Below are positions 1-10,157 of a DNA stretch of 64,000 nucleotides, one piece after another. Under the pieces are notes generated by a model. That model did no database searches and was not told the DNA's origin. It was given only the letters and a program-made list of their open reading frames with translations. The stretch lies in NCBI RefSeq assembly GCF_000420145.1, contig NZ_ATUJ01000014.1, positions 1-64,000 of the forward strand, written 5' to 3'. The position numbers and the translations under genes are program-made. Origin of the DNA: Paracoccus zeaxanthinifaciens ATCC 21588 (GTDB lineage Bacteria > Pseudomonadota > Alphaproteobacteria > Rhodobacterales > Rhodobacteraceae). The first letter of the stretch is position 1. The number at the start of each line of letters is the position of its first letter.

Positions 1-3
1 CTA

Positions 4-881
4 GGGTCAGGACCCATTGATCTGGTTGCGCGAGCGTGATTCACCGTTCGAAAACGAGCGGTGAACATGTCTGATCTTTTCTGGTTGAGCGATGCGCAGA
101 TGGCGCGTCTGGAGCCTTACTTTCCCAAGTCGCATGGCAAGCTCAGGGTTGATGACCGGCGTGTCTTGAGCGGGATTATCTTCATCAATCGCAATGGCTT
201 GCGGTGGCGCGATGCACCAAGGGAATACGGCCCGCACAAGACGCTCTACAATCGCTGGAAGCGTTGGAGCGACAGGGGTGTCTTCGCCCGGATCATGGCG
301 GGGTTGGCGGCCGAGCACGGTGAAGAGACGACCGTGATGATCGACGCAACTCATCTGAAGGCCCATCGTACGGCGTCCAGCCTGGGCGTCAAAAAGGGGG
401 GCGTGCGCGTCTGATTGGCCGAACCAAGGGCGGCATGAATACGACGCTGCACGCGATCTGCGACAGATGAGCCATCTCGCGCCATCGGTCCGAGCGACGA
501 TGGCGAATGCCGACCCATCGACCTGTTCCTGACTGCCGGACCCGTCAGCGACTACATCGGGGCGCGCGCCCTGGTGAGCGGGTTGCCCAACGTGAAGTGG
601 CTGCTCGGAGGTCGTGGCTATGATGCCGATTTGTTCCGAGAAGCGTTGCAAAACAGAGGGATATGCCCCTGCATTCCCGGTCGGAAGCAGCGCAAGACCC
701 CAGTCAAATACGACAAGCGCCGCTACAAGCGGCGCAACAGGATCGAGATCGTGTTCGGCAGGCTCAAGGACTGGAGGAGGGTTGCGACCCGCTGTGATCG
801 CTGTCCGCAAACCTTCTTCTCAGCAATAGCACTCGCTGCGACCGTAATCTTCTGACTTTGAGAGAGAACGAGTCCTGACCC
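4..881 (+). mobile_element. IS5-family (IS427-like) insertion sequence, decayed
   Basis: The element is bounded by terminal inverted repeats that share the perfect core GGGTCAGGAC (4-13) and GTCCTGACCC (872-881). Each end is flanked by TA (2-3 and 882-883), the target duplication typical of IS427-group elements. Between the ends lies one broken transposase reading to the right. The right end stops about 11 bp from the rfbA stop codon, so the insertion sits directly behind the rhamnose operon without breaking a recognised gene. Only 3 bases lie to the left, so the other flank cannot be judged. IS427-group assignment comes from the protein, the ends and the size (about 880 bp). Confidence 0.85.
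67..855 (+). pseudogene. IS5-family transposase, broken
   Basis: Residues from 67 to 414 match the N-terminal half of IS427-type transposases, including the first catalytic Asp in VMIDATHLKAH. A stop follows at 412-414. An A5G6 run at 391-401 could allow the -1 frameshift this group uses; that frame then reads RLIGRTKGGMN but hits a TGA at 468-470. Recognisable sequence (RPIDLFLTAGPVSDYIGARA, then LPNVKWLL) resumes only from about 513, back in the original frame, so a second lesion lies at 465-512. The second catalytic motif, normally GDRGYD, is GGRGYD here, so the Asp is lost. The C-terminal E/K region (RRNRIEIVFGRLKDWRR) is intact. The gene is very probably inactive. Confidence 0.85.
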
Positions 882-892
882 TAAATCGTTCG

Positions 893-1765
893 TCAGCCGA
901 GAATCTGGTAAAGATATGCGCCATAGGCGTTCTTCTTGAATTTCTCGGCGCGGACGCGAAGCTGCGCCTCGTCGATCCAGCCCGCGTCGAAGGCGATCTC
1001 CTCGGGGCAGCCCGTCTGCAGGCCCTGCCGATTCTCCAGCGTGCGCACGAAATTGCCCGCATCCAGCAGGCTGGCATGGGTTCCCGTGTCCAGCCAGGCA
1101 AAGCCGCGGCCCATCCGTTCGACATTCAGGATGCCGTCGTGAAGATAGCTTTCCAGAAGCGTGGTGATCTCCAGCTCTCCCCTGGGCGAGGGTTCGACCT
1201 TGCGGGCGCGTTCGGGCGCGCTGCCATCGAGGAAATAGAGCCCGGTCACCGCATAGTTCGAGGGCGGGTTCGCGGGTTTCTCGATGATGGCACGGGCGCG
1301 CATGTCCTCGTCGAAATCGACCACGCCGTAACGCTCGGGGTCGGAGACGCGATAGCCGAAGACCGTTCCGCCTTCGGGACGCGCATCCGCCGCCGACATC
1401 AGCTCGGGCAGGCCGTGGCCGAAGAAGATGTTGTCGCCCAGCACCATGGCCGAGGGTGCGCCGTCCAGGAAATCCTCGGCCAAGATATAGGCCTGCGCCA
1501 GTCCATCGGGCGAGGGCTGGACGATCCAGGTGAAACTGATGCCCCACTGGCTGCCATCGCCCAGAAGACGCTGGAACTGGTCCTGGTCCTCGGGGGTGGT
1601 GATGATCGCGATCTCGCGGATGCCGGCCAGCATCAGCGCGCTGATCGGATAGTAGATCATCGGCTTGTCGTAGATCGGCAGAAGCTGCTTCGAGATGCCC
1701 ATCGTGATCGGATAGAGCCGCGTGCCCGAGCCGCCAGCCAGAATGATACCCTTGCGGTTGGTCAT
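893..1765 (-). CDS. rfbA: Glucose-1-phosphate thymidylyltransferase
   Basis: This enzyme joins dTTP and glucose-1-phosphate to give dTDP-glucose, the first step of dTDP-L-rhamnose synthesis in the cytoplasm. The 290-residue length is normal. The nucleotide-binding loop GGSGTRLYP is at residues 11-19, SKQLLP at 25-30, and the metal-binding Asp of VLGDN at 111. It is the last gene of a tightly packed minus-strand operon (rfbC, rfbB, rfbD, rfbA), and its ATG overlaps the rfbD stop by 4 bp, suggesting translational coupling. Identification is firm; the final sugar polymer cannot be told from this window because no glycosyltransferase is present. Confidence 0.96.
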   Translation of the reverse strand: MTNRKGIILAGGSGTRLYPITMGISKQLLPIYDKPMIYYPISALMLAGIREIAIITTPEDQDQFQRLLGDGSQWGISFTWIVQPSPDGLAQAYILAEDFLDGAPSAMVLGDNIFFGHGLPELMSAADARPEGGTVFGYRVSDPERYGVVDFDEDMRARAIIEKPANPPSNYAVTGLYFLDGSAPERARKVEPSPRGELEITTLLESYLHDGILNVERMGRGFAWLDTGTHASLLDAGNFVRTLENRQGLQTGCPEEIAFDAGWIDEAQLRVRAEKFKKNAYGAYLYQILG

Positions 1766-2619
1766 TGCCCGTTCTCCAGTTCAATCAAGACCTTGGCCAG
1801 CCCCTCGCGCCAGTCCGGGCGCGAGATGCCGAAATCCCGCGAAATGCGGGTGCAGTCCAGCCGAGAGTTCAGCGGACGCCGTGCGGGGGTGGGATAATCC
1901 GATGTCGGGATGCCCGCGACCTCGGGGGTCAGGCCGGCCCGGGCGAAGATCTCTTGTGCGAAACCGGCCCAGGACGTGTCGGGCGCACCCGCGAAGTGAT
2001 AGAGACCGCCCGTGGCGGGATCCGCCAGCATGGCCTGGATCATGGCCAGTGCCGCCGCCGCGATGTCGGCTGCCGGGGTCGGCCCGCCGATCTGGTCGTC
2101 CACGATCGTCAGCCGGTCGCGTTCGGCCCCCAAGCGCAGCATCGTCCTGACGAAATTCGCGCCATGCGAGGAAAACACCCAGGATGTGCGCATCACCGCC
2201 CATTGGCCCCCGGCCTTCGCGATCGCCTGTTCGCCCGCAAGCTTGGTCGCGCCATAGATGCCCAAGGGGCCCGTGGGCGCGTCTTCGGCGCGGGGGGTGT
2301 CGCCGCTGCCGTCGAAGACGTAATCGGTCGAGACATGCAGGAACGGAATCCCCAGATCCGCGCAGGCGCGGGCCATCGCGGCAGGTGCCTCGGCATTGAT
2401 GCGATGGGCCAGCCCAGCCTCGGATTCCGCGCGATCGACGGCCGTGTATGCGGCCGCGTTGACGACCGCCCGCGGCGCGGCCGCACGGATCGCCGCCTCG
2501 CAGGCGGCGGGGTCCGACAGATCGGCGTCACCGCGCCCCAGGAAGATGGCACCCGGCGCGATTCCGGCCAGTTCGGTGGCAAGCTGCCCCGAGCGGCCGA
2601 AGACCAGAAGCCCCTGCAT
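1762..2619 (-). CDS. rfbD: dTDP-4-dehydrorhamnose reductase
   Basis: This reductase uses NAD(P)H to convert dTDP-4-dehydro-L-rhamnose to dTDP-L-rhamnose, the last step of the pathway. It is a short-chain dehydrogenase-like protein of 285 residues with an N-terminal nucleotide-binding loop (GRSGQLA, 8-14), the STDYVFDG signature (97-104) and the YxxxK pair (Tyr122, Lys126). A longer frame extends upstream, but the ATG at 2619 is chosen because it starts just before the Rossmann strand and forms a TGATG junction with the rfbB stop. It overlaps rfbA by 4 bp at the other end. Confidence 0.95.
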   Translation of the reverse strand: MQGLLVFGRSGQLATELAGIAPGAIFLGRGDADLSDPAACEAAIRAAAPRAVVNAAAYTAVDRAESEAGLAHRINAEAPAAMARACADLGIPFLHVSTDYVFDGSGDTPRAEDAPTGPLGIYGATKLAGEQAIAKAGGQWAVMRTSWVFSSHGANFVRTMLRLGAERDRLTIVDDQIGGPTPAADIAAAALAMIQAMLADPATGGLYHFAGAPDTSWAGFAQEIFARAGLTPEVAGIPTSDYPTPARRPLNSRLDCTRISRDFGISRPDWREGLAKVLIELENGQ

Positions 2620-3656
2620 CAGCCCGTTCCCAGGCGTTTGCCCACGCCTTCGCGTTCGAGAAGCGGCTGCCACCAGTCGCGATTGGCCAGGTACCATTCG
2701 ACCGTGCGGCGCAGGCCCTCCTCGACGGTGACCGAGGGTTTCCAGTCCAGCTCGGACCGGATGCGGGTCGGGTCGATGGCATAGCGGCGGTCATGGCCCG
2801 GTCGATCCGTCACGAAGGTGATCAGGTCGGCATGGGGCGCACCTTCGGGATGCAGTTCGTCCATATGGGCGCAGATGGTGCGGACCAGGTCGATATTCGT
2901 GACCTCGTTCTCGCCGCCGATATTGTAGCTGCGGCCCAGATCGCCCTTCTCGGCGACCAGCAGCAGCGCGTCGGCATGGTCTTCGACGAACAGCCAGTCG
3001 CGGACATTGCCGCCATCGCCATAGACCGGGATCGACTGTCCCGACAGAGCCTTCAGGATCACGACCGGGACCAGCTTCTCGGGGAAATGGTAGGGACCGT
3101 AATTGTTCGAGCAGTTGGTCAGGACGACCGGCAGGCCGTAGGTTTCGTGCCACGCGCGGACAAGGTGGTCCGACCCCGCCTTGCTGGCCGAATAGGGGCT
3201 GCGCGGATCATAGGCCGTGATCTCGGTGAACTGGCCCGTCTCGCCCAGCGATCCGAACACCTCGTCGGTCGAGATGTGGTGGAAGCGGAACGTCTCGGGG
3301 CGCCCCTCGCGGTCCCAGTAGGCGCGCGCGGCCTCCAGCATGTTGAAGGTGCCGATGACATTCGTCTCGATGAAGGCGGCGGGGCCGTCGATCGACCGGT
3401 CCACATGGCTCTCGGCGGCCAGATGCATGACGATGTCGGGACGATGCGTCGCAAGGATGCGGTCCAGCGATCCGCGATCGCGGATATCGGCATGTTCGAA
3501 GCTGTAGAGATCGCTGTCCGCGGCATCGCCCACGTTGCGCAGGTCGGCGGCATAGGTCAGCGCATCGACATTGACCACCTCGTGCCCGCGCGCGACGGCC
3601 AGCCGCACGACGGCCGAGCCGATGAACCCCGCGCCGCCGGTTACCAGAATCTTCAT
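2619..3656 (-). CDS. rfbB: dTDP-glucose 4,6-dehydratase
   Basis: This extended short-chain dehydrogenase converts dTDP-glucose to dTDP-4-dehydro-6-deoxyglucose with bound NAD. The 345-residue protein shows the Rossmann loop GGAGFIG (7-13), AESHVDRS (81-88), the catalytic region STDEVFG (129-135) and the YSASK active-site pair (155-159). It is the second gene of the rhamnose operon: it overlaps the rfbC stop by 4 bp upstream and shares one base with the rfbD start downstream. The pathway order in the operon (epimerase, dehydratase, reductase, transferase) is common, so the assignment is secure. Confidence 0.96.
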   Translation of the reverse strand: MKILVTGGAGFIGSAVVRLAVARGHEVVNVDALTYAADLRNVGDAADSDLYSFEHADIRDRGSLDRILATHRPDIVMHLAAESHVDRSIDGPAAFIETNVIGTFNMLEAARAYWDREGRPETFRFHHISTDEVFGSLGETGQFTEITAYDPRSPYSASKAGSDHLVRAWHETYGLPVVLTNCSNNYGPYHFPEKLVPVVILKALSGQSIPVYGDGGNVRDWLFVEDHADALLLVAEKGDLGRSYNIGGENEVTNIDLVRTICAHMDELHPEGAPHADLITFVTDRPGHDRRYAIDPTRIRSELDWKPSVTVEEGLRRTVEWYLANRDWWQPLLEREGVGKRLGTG

Positions 3657-4213
3657 GTGTCAGCCTCGTAGGTGAAGGGTGATTCCCAGTCCGCGAATGC
3701 GGGTGCCGCGCGATCCTTGTCCGACAGGATCGGCGTCTGCACGCCCCAGTCGATGCCCAGGCTGTCCCAGGCGACCGCACCATCGGATGCGGCGTCGTAA
3801 TGCGCGGTGCATTTGTAGACGATTTCCGTATCGGACAGCAGGGTCGAGAAACCGTGCAGGAAGCCCGCCGGGATCCAGAGCTGCCGTCCGTTCTCGAAGC
3901 TCAGCTCGGTGCCGAACCACTGCCCGTAGGTCGGGCTGCCGCGGCGGACATCCACCGCGACATCGAACAGGCTGCCGCGCCCGCAGCGGACCAGCTTGCC
4001 CTGCGCGCAAGGGGGGGCCTGGTAATGCAGCCCCCTGACCGTGCCCACCTGCGTGGACAGTGAATGGTTGTCCTGCACGAATTCGGGAAGCGCCAAGCCG
4101 GCGGCTTCCAGGGTCCGGCGGTTCCAGCTTTCGGAAAAGAAGCCCCGGCTATCGCCATGGCGCTTGGGCGTCAGGACAAGAACGCCTGGTAACGGTGTAA
4201 ACTCTACCTGCAT
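3653..4213 (-). CDS. rfbC: dTDP-4-dehydrorhamnose 3,5-epimerase
   Basis: This cupin-fold epimerase inverts C3 and C5 of dTDP-4-dehydro-6-deoxyglucose. The 186-residue length is typical. The family signatures RGFFSESWN (23-31), the catalytic His region RGLHYQ (His63), [11 protein letters not shown] and [10 protein letters not shown] are all present. It is the first gene of the rfbCBDA operon, so the operon promoter should lie between 4214 and the end of fghA at 4292. I see no convincing -35/-10 pair there, so read-through from fghA remains possible. Confidence 0.95.
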   Translation of the reverse strand: MQVEFTPLPGVLVLTPKRHGDSRGFFSESWNRRTLEAAGLALPEFVQDNHSLSTQVGTVRGLHYQAPPCAQGKLVRCGRGSLFDVAVDVRRGSPTYGQWFGTELSFENGRQLWIPAGFLHGFSTLLSDTEIVYKCTAHYDAASDGAVAWDSLGIDWGVQTPILSDKDRAAPAFADWESPFTYEADT

Positions 4214-4291
4214 GGGGACCTCGTGAACAACTCATCCATGTCTAGGGTGAGCCGCCGTGCTTGTCAGCCCGTCGCAGATAATCCCGATAGT

Positions 4292-5125
4292 TCAGAGCAG
4301 TCTTTCCGCGTGGAAGAACACATGCTCCTCGATGAAGCTCTGGACGAACCAGTAGCTGTGATCGAAGCCCTCCTGCATCCGGAACCGACCCGGCTGGCGG
4401 CGTGCCGCCATCGCATGGGCCAGCCTTTCGGGCATCAGCAGGTCCAGGAACTGGTCCGCGCTGCCCTGGTCGATCAGCACATCGCCCGGAAATCCGCGCG
4501 CGGTCATCAGCAGCGTCGCGTCATGGGCGGCCCAGGTCGATTCGTCATTGCCCAGATAGGCCGCCAGCTGCTTGCGCCCCCAATCCGACCGCGTCGGGTT
4601 AGCGATGGGCGCAAGGGCCGACACGCTGCGGAAACGATCGGGCATGGTCATCGCGATGGTCAGCGCGCCGTGACCGCCCATGGAATGCCCGGTGATGCCC
4701 AGCGCGCCCTCGTCGATGGGCATGTTCGCCCCCAGAAGCGCGGGCAGTTCCTCGGTGATGTAATCCCACATGCGGTAATGCGGGGCCCAGGGGCCCTCGG
4801 TCGCGTTCACGTAGAAGCCCGCGCCCTGCCCCAGGTCATAGGCCTCGTCGTCGGCCACCCCTTCGCCGCGCGGCGAGGTGTCGGGAAAGACCAGCGCGAT
4901 GCCCGCCTCGTCTGCATGGGCCTGCGCCGCGGCCTTGATCATCGCGTTCTCGTGGGTGCAGGTCAGGCCTGACAGGAAGAACAGCGCCGGGACGGGCGCG
5001 TATCTCGCGACCTCGGGCAGGAACAGCCCGAAGGTCATGTCGGTCCCCGTCGCGGTCGAGCGGTGGCGATAGACGCCCTGCGTGCCGCCGAAGCTGCGGT
5101 TCTCGGAGATGGTCTCGATGGTCAT
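4292..5125 (-). CDS. fghA: S-formylglutathione hydrolase
   Basis: This serine hydrolase splits S-formylglutathione into formate and glutathione, the second step of glutathione-dependent formaldehyde oxidation. The 277-residue protein belongs to the esterase D family: it has SGLTCTHEN (52-60), GFYVNAT (103-109), and the nucleophile elbow GHSMGG with Ser148. Asp of the DQGSADQFL segment and His of GFDHSYWF complete the likely triad. It lies on the same strand as the matching dehydrogenase at 5894-7021, separated from it by a ClpP-like gene. In Paracoccus this pathway is needed for growth on methanol or methylamine (family knowledge). Confidence 0.95.
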   Translation of the reverse strand: MTIETISENRSFGGTQGVYRHRSTATGTDMTFGLFLPEVARYAPVPALFFLSGLTCTHENAMIKAAAQAHADEAGIALVFPDTSPRGEGVADDEAYDLGQGAGFYVNATEGPWAPHYRMWDYITEELPALLGANMPIDEGALGITGHSMGGHGALTIAMTMPDRFRSVSALAPIANPTRSDWGRKQLAAYLGNDESTWAAHDATLLMTARGFPGDVLIDQGSADQFLDLLMPERLAHAMAARRQPGRFRMQEGFDHSYWFVQSFIEEHVFFHAERLL

Positions 5126-5179
5126 GGATGTTTCCCGGCCCGGATAGAGGAAGGGCGGGTCACCGACCCGCCCCGTTGT

Positions 5180-5848
5180 TCACTTCAGCTCGTCCACGCT
5201 GCTGATGACCTTGCCCAGAAGGCCGTAATCCAGCGCCTCCTGCGTGTTCAGCCAGAAGTCGCGATGCGTGTCCTTCTCGATGCGCTCCAGGCTCTGGCCG
5301 GTGGCATCGGCGAAGATCTGGTTCAGGCGGTCGCGCATCAGGCGGACCTGCTCGGCCTGGATCATCATGTCCGAGGACGTGCCGCCGATCCCGCCCGAGG
5401 GCTGGTGGATCAGGAAGCGCGTGTTCGGCAGGCAGAAGCGGTTCTCCTTCTCGGCGCCGACGAAGATCAGCGCGCCCGCGCTGGCGACCCAGCCGGACCC
5501 GATGGTGCGCACGGTCGGGCGGATGAACTTGATCACGTCATGGATCATGTCGCCCGATTCCACGTGCCCGCCGGGCGAGGAGATCAGCATGTTGATCGGC
5601 TCGTCGCTTTCCTCGGCCAGGGCCAGAAGATGGGCGACGGTGCGCTGCGCCAGCTTGTCGTTGATCGCACCGGCGACGATCACCGTGCGCGACTTGAAGT
5701 ACAGCTTGGCGATGCGGTCGCCCTCGGGCAGGCCGAGACCCTTGTCGCCATTGTCGCGGCGGTCGTCGTCTTCCTCGTGATCGTCGTCGTCATCCAGCCA
5801 CTGGTGGCGCATGGCCTCATCCTTCTTGTTCTTTCGCAAGGGCGGCAC
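5180..5848 (-). CDS. ClpP-like serine protease with acidic N-terminus
   Basis: This 222-residue protein has the ClpP fold with a readable catalytic triad: Ser123 in VASAGAL, His148 in FLIHQPSGG and Asp197 in THRDFWL. It departs from housekeeping ClpP in having GSGWVASAG in place of the usual G-x-A-A-S-M-G nucleophile segment and a basic then strongly acidic N-terminus (residues 19-32 are almost all D/E/H/R). No ClpA or ClpX gene is nearby. It is squeezed between fghA (54 bp downstream) and the formaldehyde dehydrogenase (45 bp upstream), suggesting co-transcription. The start at 5848 is the first ATG; an internal Met13 (5812) is an alternative. It is probably a paralogue rather than the main ClpP. 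Confidence 0.85.
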   Translation of the reverse strand: MPPLRKNKKDEAMRHQWLDDDDDHEEDDDRRDNGDKGLGLPEGDRIAKLYFKSRTVIVAGAINDKLAQRTVAHLLALAEESDEPINMLISSPGGHVESGDMIHDVIKFIRPTVRTIGSGWVASAGALIFVGAEKENRFCLPNTRFLIHQPSGGIGGTSSDMMIQAEQVRLMRDRLNQIFADATGQSLERIEKDTHRDFWLNTQEALDYGLLGKVISSVDELK

Positions 5849-5893
5849 GCGACAGGCGCGTCCCGCCCCTTCTACCTAAGCAGCCGTGTCAGA

Positions 5894-7021
<1,128 letters not shown>

Positions 7022-7135
7022 CGCGATACTCCTTCAGATGCTCGGGCCTCGGTCGGGCCTTCCTATGTCGATCATGCCCCGACATGGCGGCGGGTTCCAC
7101 CACCGACGCGGCATGGCCCGCATGCGACATCGAAG

Positions 7136-7160
7136 AACGCCGCCCGGTCGGGGCGGCGTT
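7136..7160 (-). terminator. Hairpin downstream of grpE
   Basis: A perfect 10-bp stem, AACGCCGCCC with GGGCGGCGTT and a 5-nt loop, begins 7 bp beyond the grpE stop codon on the minus strand. There is only a short CTTCG after it and no long U-run. It is read as the end of the hrcA-grpE transcript; activity as an intrinsic terminator is inferred. Confidence 0.6.
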
Positions 7161-7167
7161 TGAAGGG

Positions 7168-7695
7168 TCAGTTTCCGGGGTTCGAGCTGACGCCCACCTT
7201 CGCGGGCCGCAACAGCCGGTCGTGGATGCGGAAGCCGTTATCCATGACCTGGATGATCTCTCCGGCGGTGGTGTTCGGCACCGGGGCCTCGAACATCGCC
7301 TCGTGGAAGGTCGGGTCGAACTTCTCGCCCAGCTCGGGGCGCAGGACCGTGATGCCGTGCTTCGAGAAGACGCTTTCCAGCTCGCGCAGGGTCAGTTCGA
7401 CCCCCTCCAGCAGCGCCGAGGCCGCCTCGCGCTGTTCGTCGGTCGCGGCGGCCAGCGCGCGGGTCAGCGCATCGTGGACCGGCAGCAGGTCGCGCGCCAG
7501 GCGCGAGCCGCCATACTGTTCGGCATCGCGGCGCTCCTTGTCGGCCCGCTTGCGGGCATTCTCGGCATCGGCCAGGGCGCGCATCCACTTGTCGCGCAGT
7601 TCGTCCCGCTCGGCCGTCAGCGCGTCCAGCGCATCATCCTGGGCCAGCGGATCTTCCAGCATGTCGTCGATCGGCTGTTCGTTCTGCTCGGTCAT
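7168..7695 (-). CDS. grpE: GrpE nucleotide exchange factor for DnaK
   Basis: GrpE releases ADP from the DnaK chaperone during protein folding and heat shock. The 175-residue protein starts with an acidic stretch, then a long charged helix (about 25-75, LTAERDELRDKWMRALADAE) that forms the dimer coiled coil, followed by the beta-wing domain with the family segment FDPTFHEAMFEAP. It lies 6 bp behind hrcA on the same strand, the usual heat-shock arrangement in alphaproteobacteria. dnaK and dnaJ are not in this window. Confidence 0.95.
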   Translation of the reverse strand: MTEQNEQPIDDMLEDPLAQDDALDALTAERDELRDKWMRALADAENARKRADKERRDAEQYGGSRLARDLLPVHDALTRALAAATDEQREAASALLEGVELTLRELESVFSKHGITVLRPELGEKFDPTFHEAMFEAPVPNTTAGEIIQVMDNGFRIHDRLLRPAKVGVSSNPGN

Positions 7696-7701
7696 CTCAA
7701 C

Positions 7702-8757
7702 TCATCCTTTCCGGCCGGACAGCACCCGCCCGACCAGTTGCGCGGTGTAATCGACGATCGGGACGATGCGGCCATAGTTCAACCGCGTCGGACCGATGAC
7801 GCCGACCGCGCCTACAATCTTCCGGTCGGCATTCATATAGGGTGAAACCACCAGAGCGGAACCCGAAAGTGAAAAAAGCTTGTTCTCGGAGCCGATGAAG
7901 ATGCGGACCCCTTCGCCATCCTCGGCCAGTTCCAGGAATTCGGCGATGTCGCGCTTGCGTTCGAGGTCGTCGAACAGCACCCGCACGCGGTCCAGATCGG
8001 CAGCCTCGCTGTCCAGAAGGTTCGACCTGCCGCGCACGATCAGGCGTGGATCGGCGGCCTCGGCCCCCCACAGCGCGATGCCCGACTGGACCAGCTCGGC
8101 GGCCATCACGTCCAGTTCCTGCCGCCGCGCGGCGATCTGCTGGACCAGGTGGCCGCGCAGCTCGGCCAGGGTCTTGCCCTCGGCCATGGCGTTCAGGAAG
8201 TTCCCCGCCTCGCGCATGGATGACGGGGTCTGCCCCGGCGGGGGCGTGAAGATCCGGTTCTCGACATGACCGTCGGCAAAGACCAGCACGACCAGCGCCC
8301 GGTCCGCCCCGAGGCTGACGAACTCGATATGGCGGATCGGGGCCTCGTGCTTGGGCATCAGGATCAGCGACGCGCCGCGCGTGATGGTGGACAGCGCCGT
8401 GCTGACGCGGTCCAGCAGCACCCCGGTTTCCGGGTCGTCGTTCCCCAGCGTCTGGTCGATCGTCGCGCGGTCGTCGGCGCTGACATTGTCGACCTCCATC
8501 ATGCCGTCCACGAACAGGCGCAGCCCCATCTGCGACGGCAGCCGCCCCGCCGAGACATGCGGGCTGTCGAGCAGCCCCATGAATTCGAGGTCCTGCATCA
8601 CGTTGCGCACCGTCGCGGCCGAAACCCGCTCTGACAGCGCGCGCGTCAGCGTCCGCGAGCCGACCGGCTCGCCCGTTTCGAGATAGCTTTCGACCACGCG
8701 GCGAAACACTTCGCGCGATCTGTCGTTCAGCTCGTTCAGCAGCGATTCCTGGCTCAT
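7702..8757 (-). CDS. hrcA: HrcA heat-inducible transcription repressor
   Basis: HrcA represses heat-shock genes such as groESL by binding CIRCE operators, with its activity tuned by GroEL. The 351-residue protein has the N-terminal winged helix (about 1-95, with SRTLTRAL and ATVRNVMQDLE) and a GAF-like C-terminal domain ending in NYGRIVPIVDYTAQLVG. It is co-directional with grpE. I found no CIRCE palindrome (TTAGCACTC-N9-GAGTGCTAA) in the 72-bp region shared with the divergent rph gene, so this operon is probably not itself under HrcA control. Confidence 0.95.
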   Translation of the reverse strand: MSQESLLNELNDRSREVFRRVVESYLETGEPVGSRTLTRALSERVSAATVRNVMQDLEFMGLLDSPHVSAGRLPSQMGLRLFVDGMMEVDNVSADDRATIDQTLGNDDPETGVLLDRVSTALSTITRGASLILMPKHEAPIRHIEFVSLGADRALVVLVFADGHVENRIFTPPPGQTPSSMREAGNFLNAMAEGKTLAELRGHLVQQIAARRQELDVMAAELVQSGIALWGAEAADPRLIVRGRSNLLDSEAADLDRVRVLFDDLERKRDIAEFLELAEDGEGVRIFIGSENKLFSLSGSALVVSPYMNADRKIVGAVGVIGPTRLNYGRIVPIVDYTAQLVGRVLSGRKG

Positions 8758-8829
8758 CTGCCTCGTGGGGTTGCGTGTCGTTGCCCTCGGGCGGTATTGG
8801 GCACCAACTCTCGGAAAAAAGGATGACCC

Positions 8830-9543
8830 ATGCGCCCCTCTGGCCGGAATCTAAGCCAAATGCGTCCGATTTCAATTGCAACCGGCATCACGAAGCACGC
8901 CGAAGGCTCCTGCCTGATCCGTTGCGGCGACACCCATGTCCTGTGCACCGCCACGATCGAGGATCACCCCCCGCGTTTCCTGAAGGGAACGGGCCTGGGC
9001 TGGGTCACCGCCGAATACGGCATGCTGCCCCGCGCCACCAATTCGCGCAACCGCCGCGAAGCCGCAACCGGCAAACAGTCGGGCCGCACGCAGGAAATCC
9101 AACGCCTTATCGGACGCAGCCTGCGCGCGGGCATCGACCGCAGCGCGCTTGGCGAACGCCAGATCACCATCGACTGCGACGTGATCCAAGCCGATGGCGG
9201 GACGCGCTGCGCATCCATCACCGGCGGCTGGGTCGCCCTGCGCCTTGCGGTGAACAAGCTGCTGAAGGCGGGCACCATCAGCAGCGATCCGATCGTCGAT
9301 CACGTGGCTGCCGTCAGCTGCGGCATCTATGCCGGTCAGCCGGTTCTGGACCTGGACTATGCCGAGGACAGCGAGGCCGGCACGGATGGCAATTTCGTCC
9401 TGACCGGCGCGGGTCGCCTGATCGAGGTGCAGATGTCGGCCGAAGGGGCGACCTTCTCGCGCGATGAGATGACGCAGCTTCTGGACCTGTCCGAGGCGGG
9501 CATGGCCGAGCTGGTCGCCGCCCAGAAGGCCGCCATCGCATGA
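8830..9543 (+). CDS. rph: Ribonuclease PH
   Basis: RNase PH trims the 3' ends of tRNA precursors by phosphorolysis. The 237-residue length is standard. The start at ATG 8830 is preceded by AAGGATG and gives [14 protein letters not shown], the usual beginning (R-P-S-G-R). Family blocks [33 protein letters not shown] and [12 protein letters not shown] are all visible. It is transcribed divergently from hrcA and overlaps rdgB by 4 bp (ATGA), beginning a plus-strand operon rph-rdgB-hemW-ybaN. The hrcA/rph neighbourhood is widely conserved in alphaproteobacteria. Confidence 0.96.
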   Translation: MRPSGRNLSQMRPISIATGITKHAEGSCLIRCGDTHVLCTATIEDHPPRFLKGTGLGWVTAEYGMLPRATNSRNRREAATGKQSGRTQEIQRLIGRSLRAGIDRSALGERQITIDCDVIQADGGTRCASITGGWVALRLAVNKLLKAGTISSDPIVDHVAAVSCGIYAGQPVLDLDYAEDSEAGTDGNFVLTGAGRLIEVQMSAEGATFSRDEMTQLLDLSEAGMAELVAAQKAAIA

Positions 9544-10157
9544 GGGCCTTCACCGAGGATCGCCTGCTGATCGCCACGCATAACGCGGGCAAGCTGGCCG
9601 AGATGCGCGAGCTGCTGTCGCCCTTCGGGGTGACGGTGGTCGGCGGCGCCGAGATGGGCCTGCCCGAACCGGACGAGACCGAGGAGACCTTCGTCGGCAA
9701 TGCCCGCATCAAGGCGCACGCGGCGGCGAAGGCCACCGGCCTGCCCGCCTTGTCCGACGACAGCGGCATCTGCGTCGATGCGCTGGACGGTCAGCCGGGC
9801 GTCCACACCGCCGACTGGGCCGAGACCGGCAACGGTCGTGATTTCGCCATGGCGATGGAGCGTGTCTGGTCCGAAATCCAGTCCAAGGCCGCCCCTGCCC
9901 CGCATGGCGCGCAGTTCCGCTGCACGCTGGTCCTTGCCTGGCCCGACGGCCATGACGAGGTGTTCGAGGGCGTTCTGCCCGGACAGGTCGTCTGGCCCCC
10001 GCGCGGTGCCGAAGGGCACGGCTATGACCCGGTGTTCCAGCCCGACGGCCACGAGGTGACGCTGGCCGAGATGTCCTCGGCGCAGAAGAACGCGATCAGC
10101 CATCGTGGCCGCGCCGTGGCGCAACTGATCGAGGGACCCTTTGCTTCCCGCAAGTGA
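9540..10157 (+). CDS. rdgB: dITP/XTP pyrophosphatase (Ham1/RdgB)
   Basis: This house-cleaning enzyme hydrolyses non-canonical purine triphosphates (dITP, XTP) to monophosphates so they are not built into DNA. The 205-residue protein carries the Ham1 family signatures: the substrate loop [10 protein letters not shown] near the N-terminus, [24 protein letters not shown] and [10 protein letters not shown]. Its ATG overlaps the rph stop by 4 bp, and its 3' end overlaps the start of hemW by 17 bp, pointing to a compact operon. Confidence 0.95.
   Translation: MRAFTEDRLLIATHNAGKLAEMRELLSPFGVTVVGGAEMGLPEPDETEETFVGNARIKAHAAAKATGLPALSDDSGICVDALDGQPGVHTADWAETGNGRDFAMAMERVWSEIQSKAAPAPHGAQFRCTLVLAWPDGHDEVFEGVLPGQVVWPPRGAEGHGYDPVFQPDGHEVTLAEMSSAQKNAISHRGRAVAQLIEGPFASRK

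Noticed and set aside
8758..8829. CIRCE operator expected near hrcA
   Set aside because: No TTAGCACTC-N9-GAGTGCTAA or close variant is present in the gap shared with rph.
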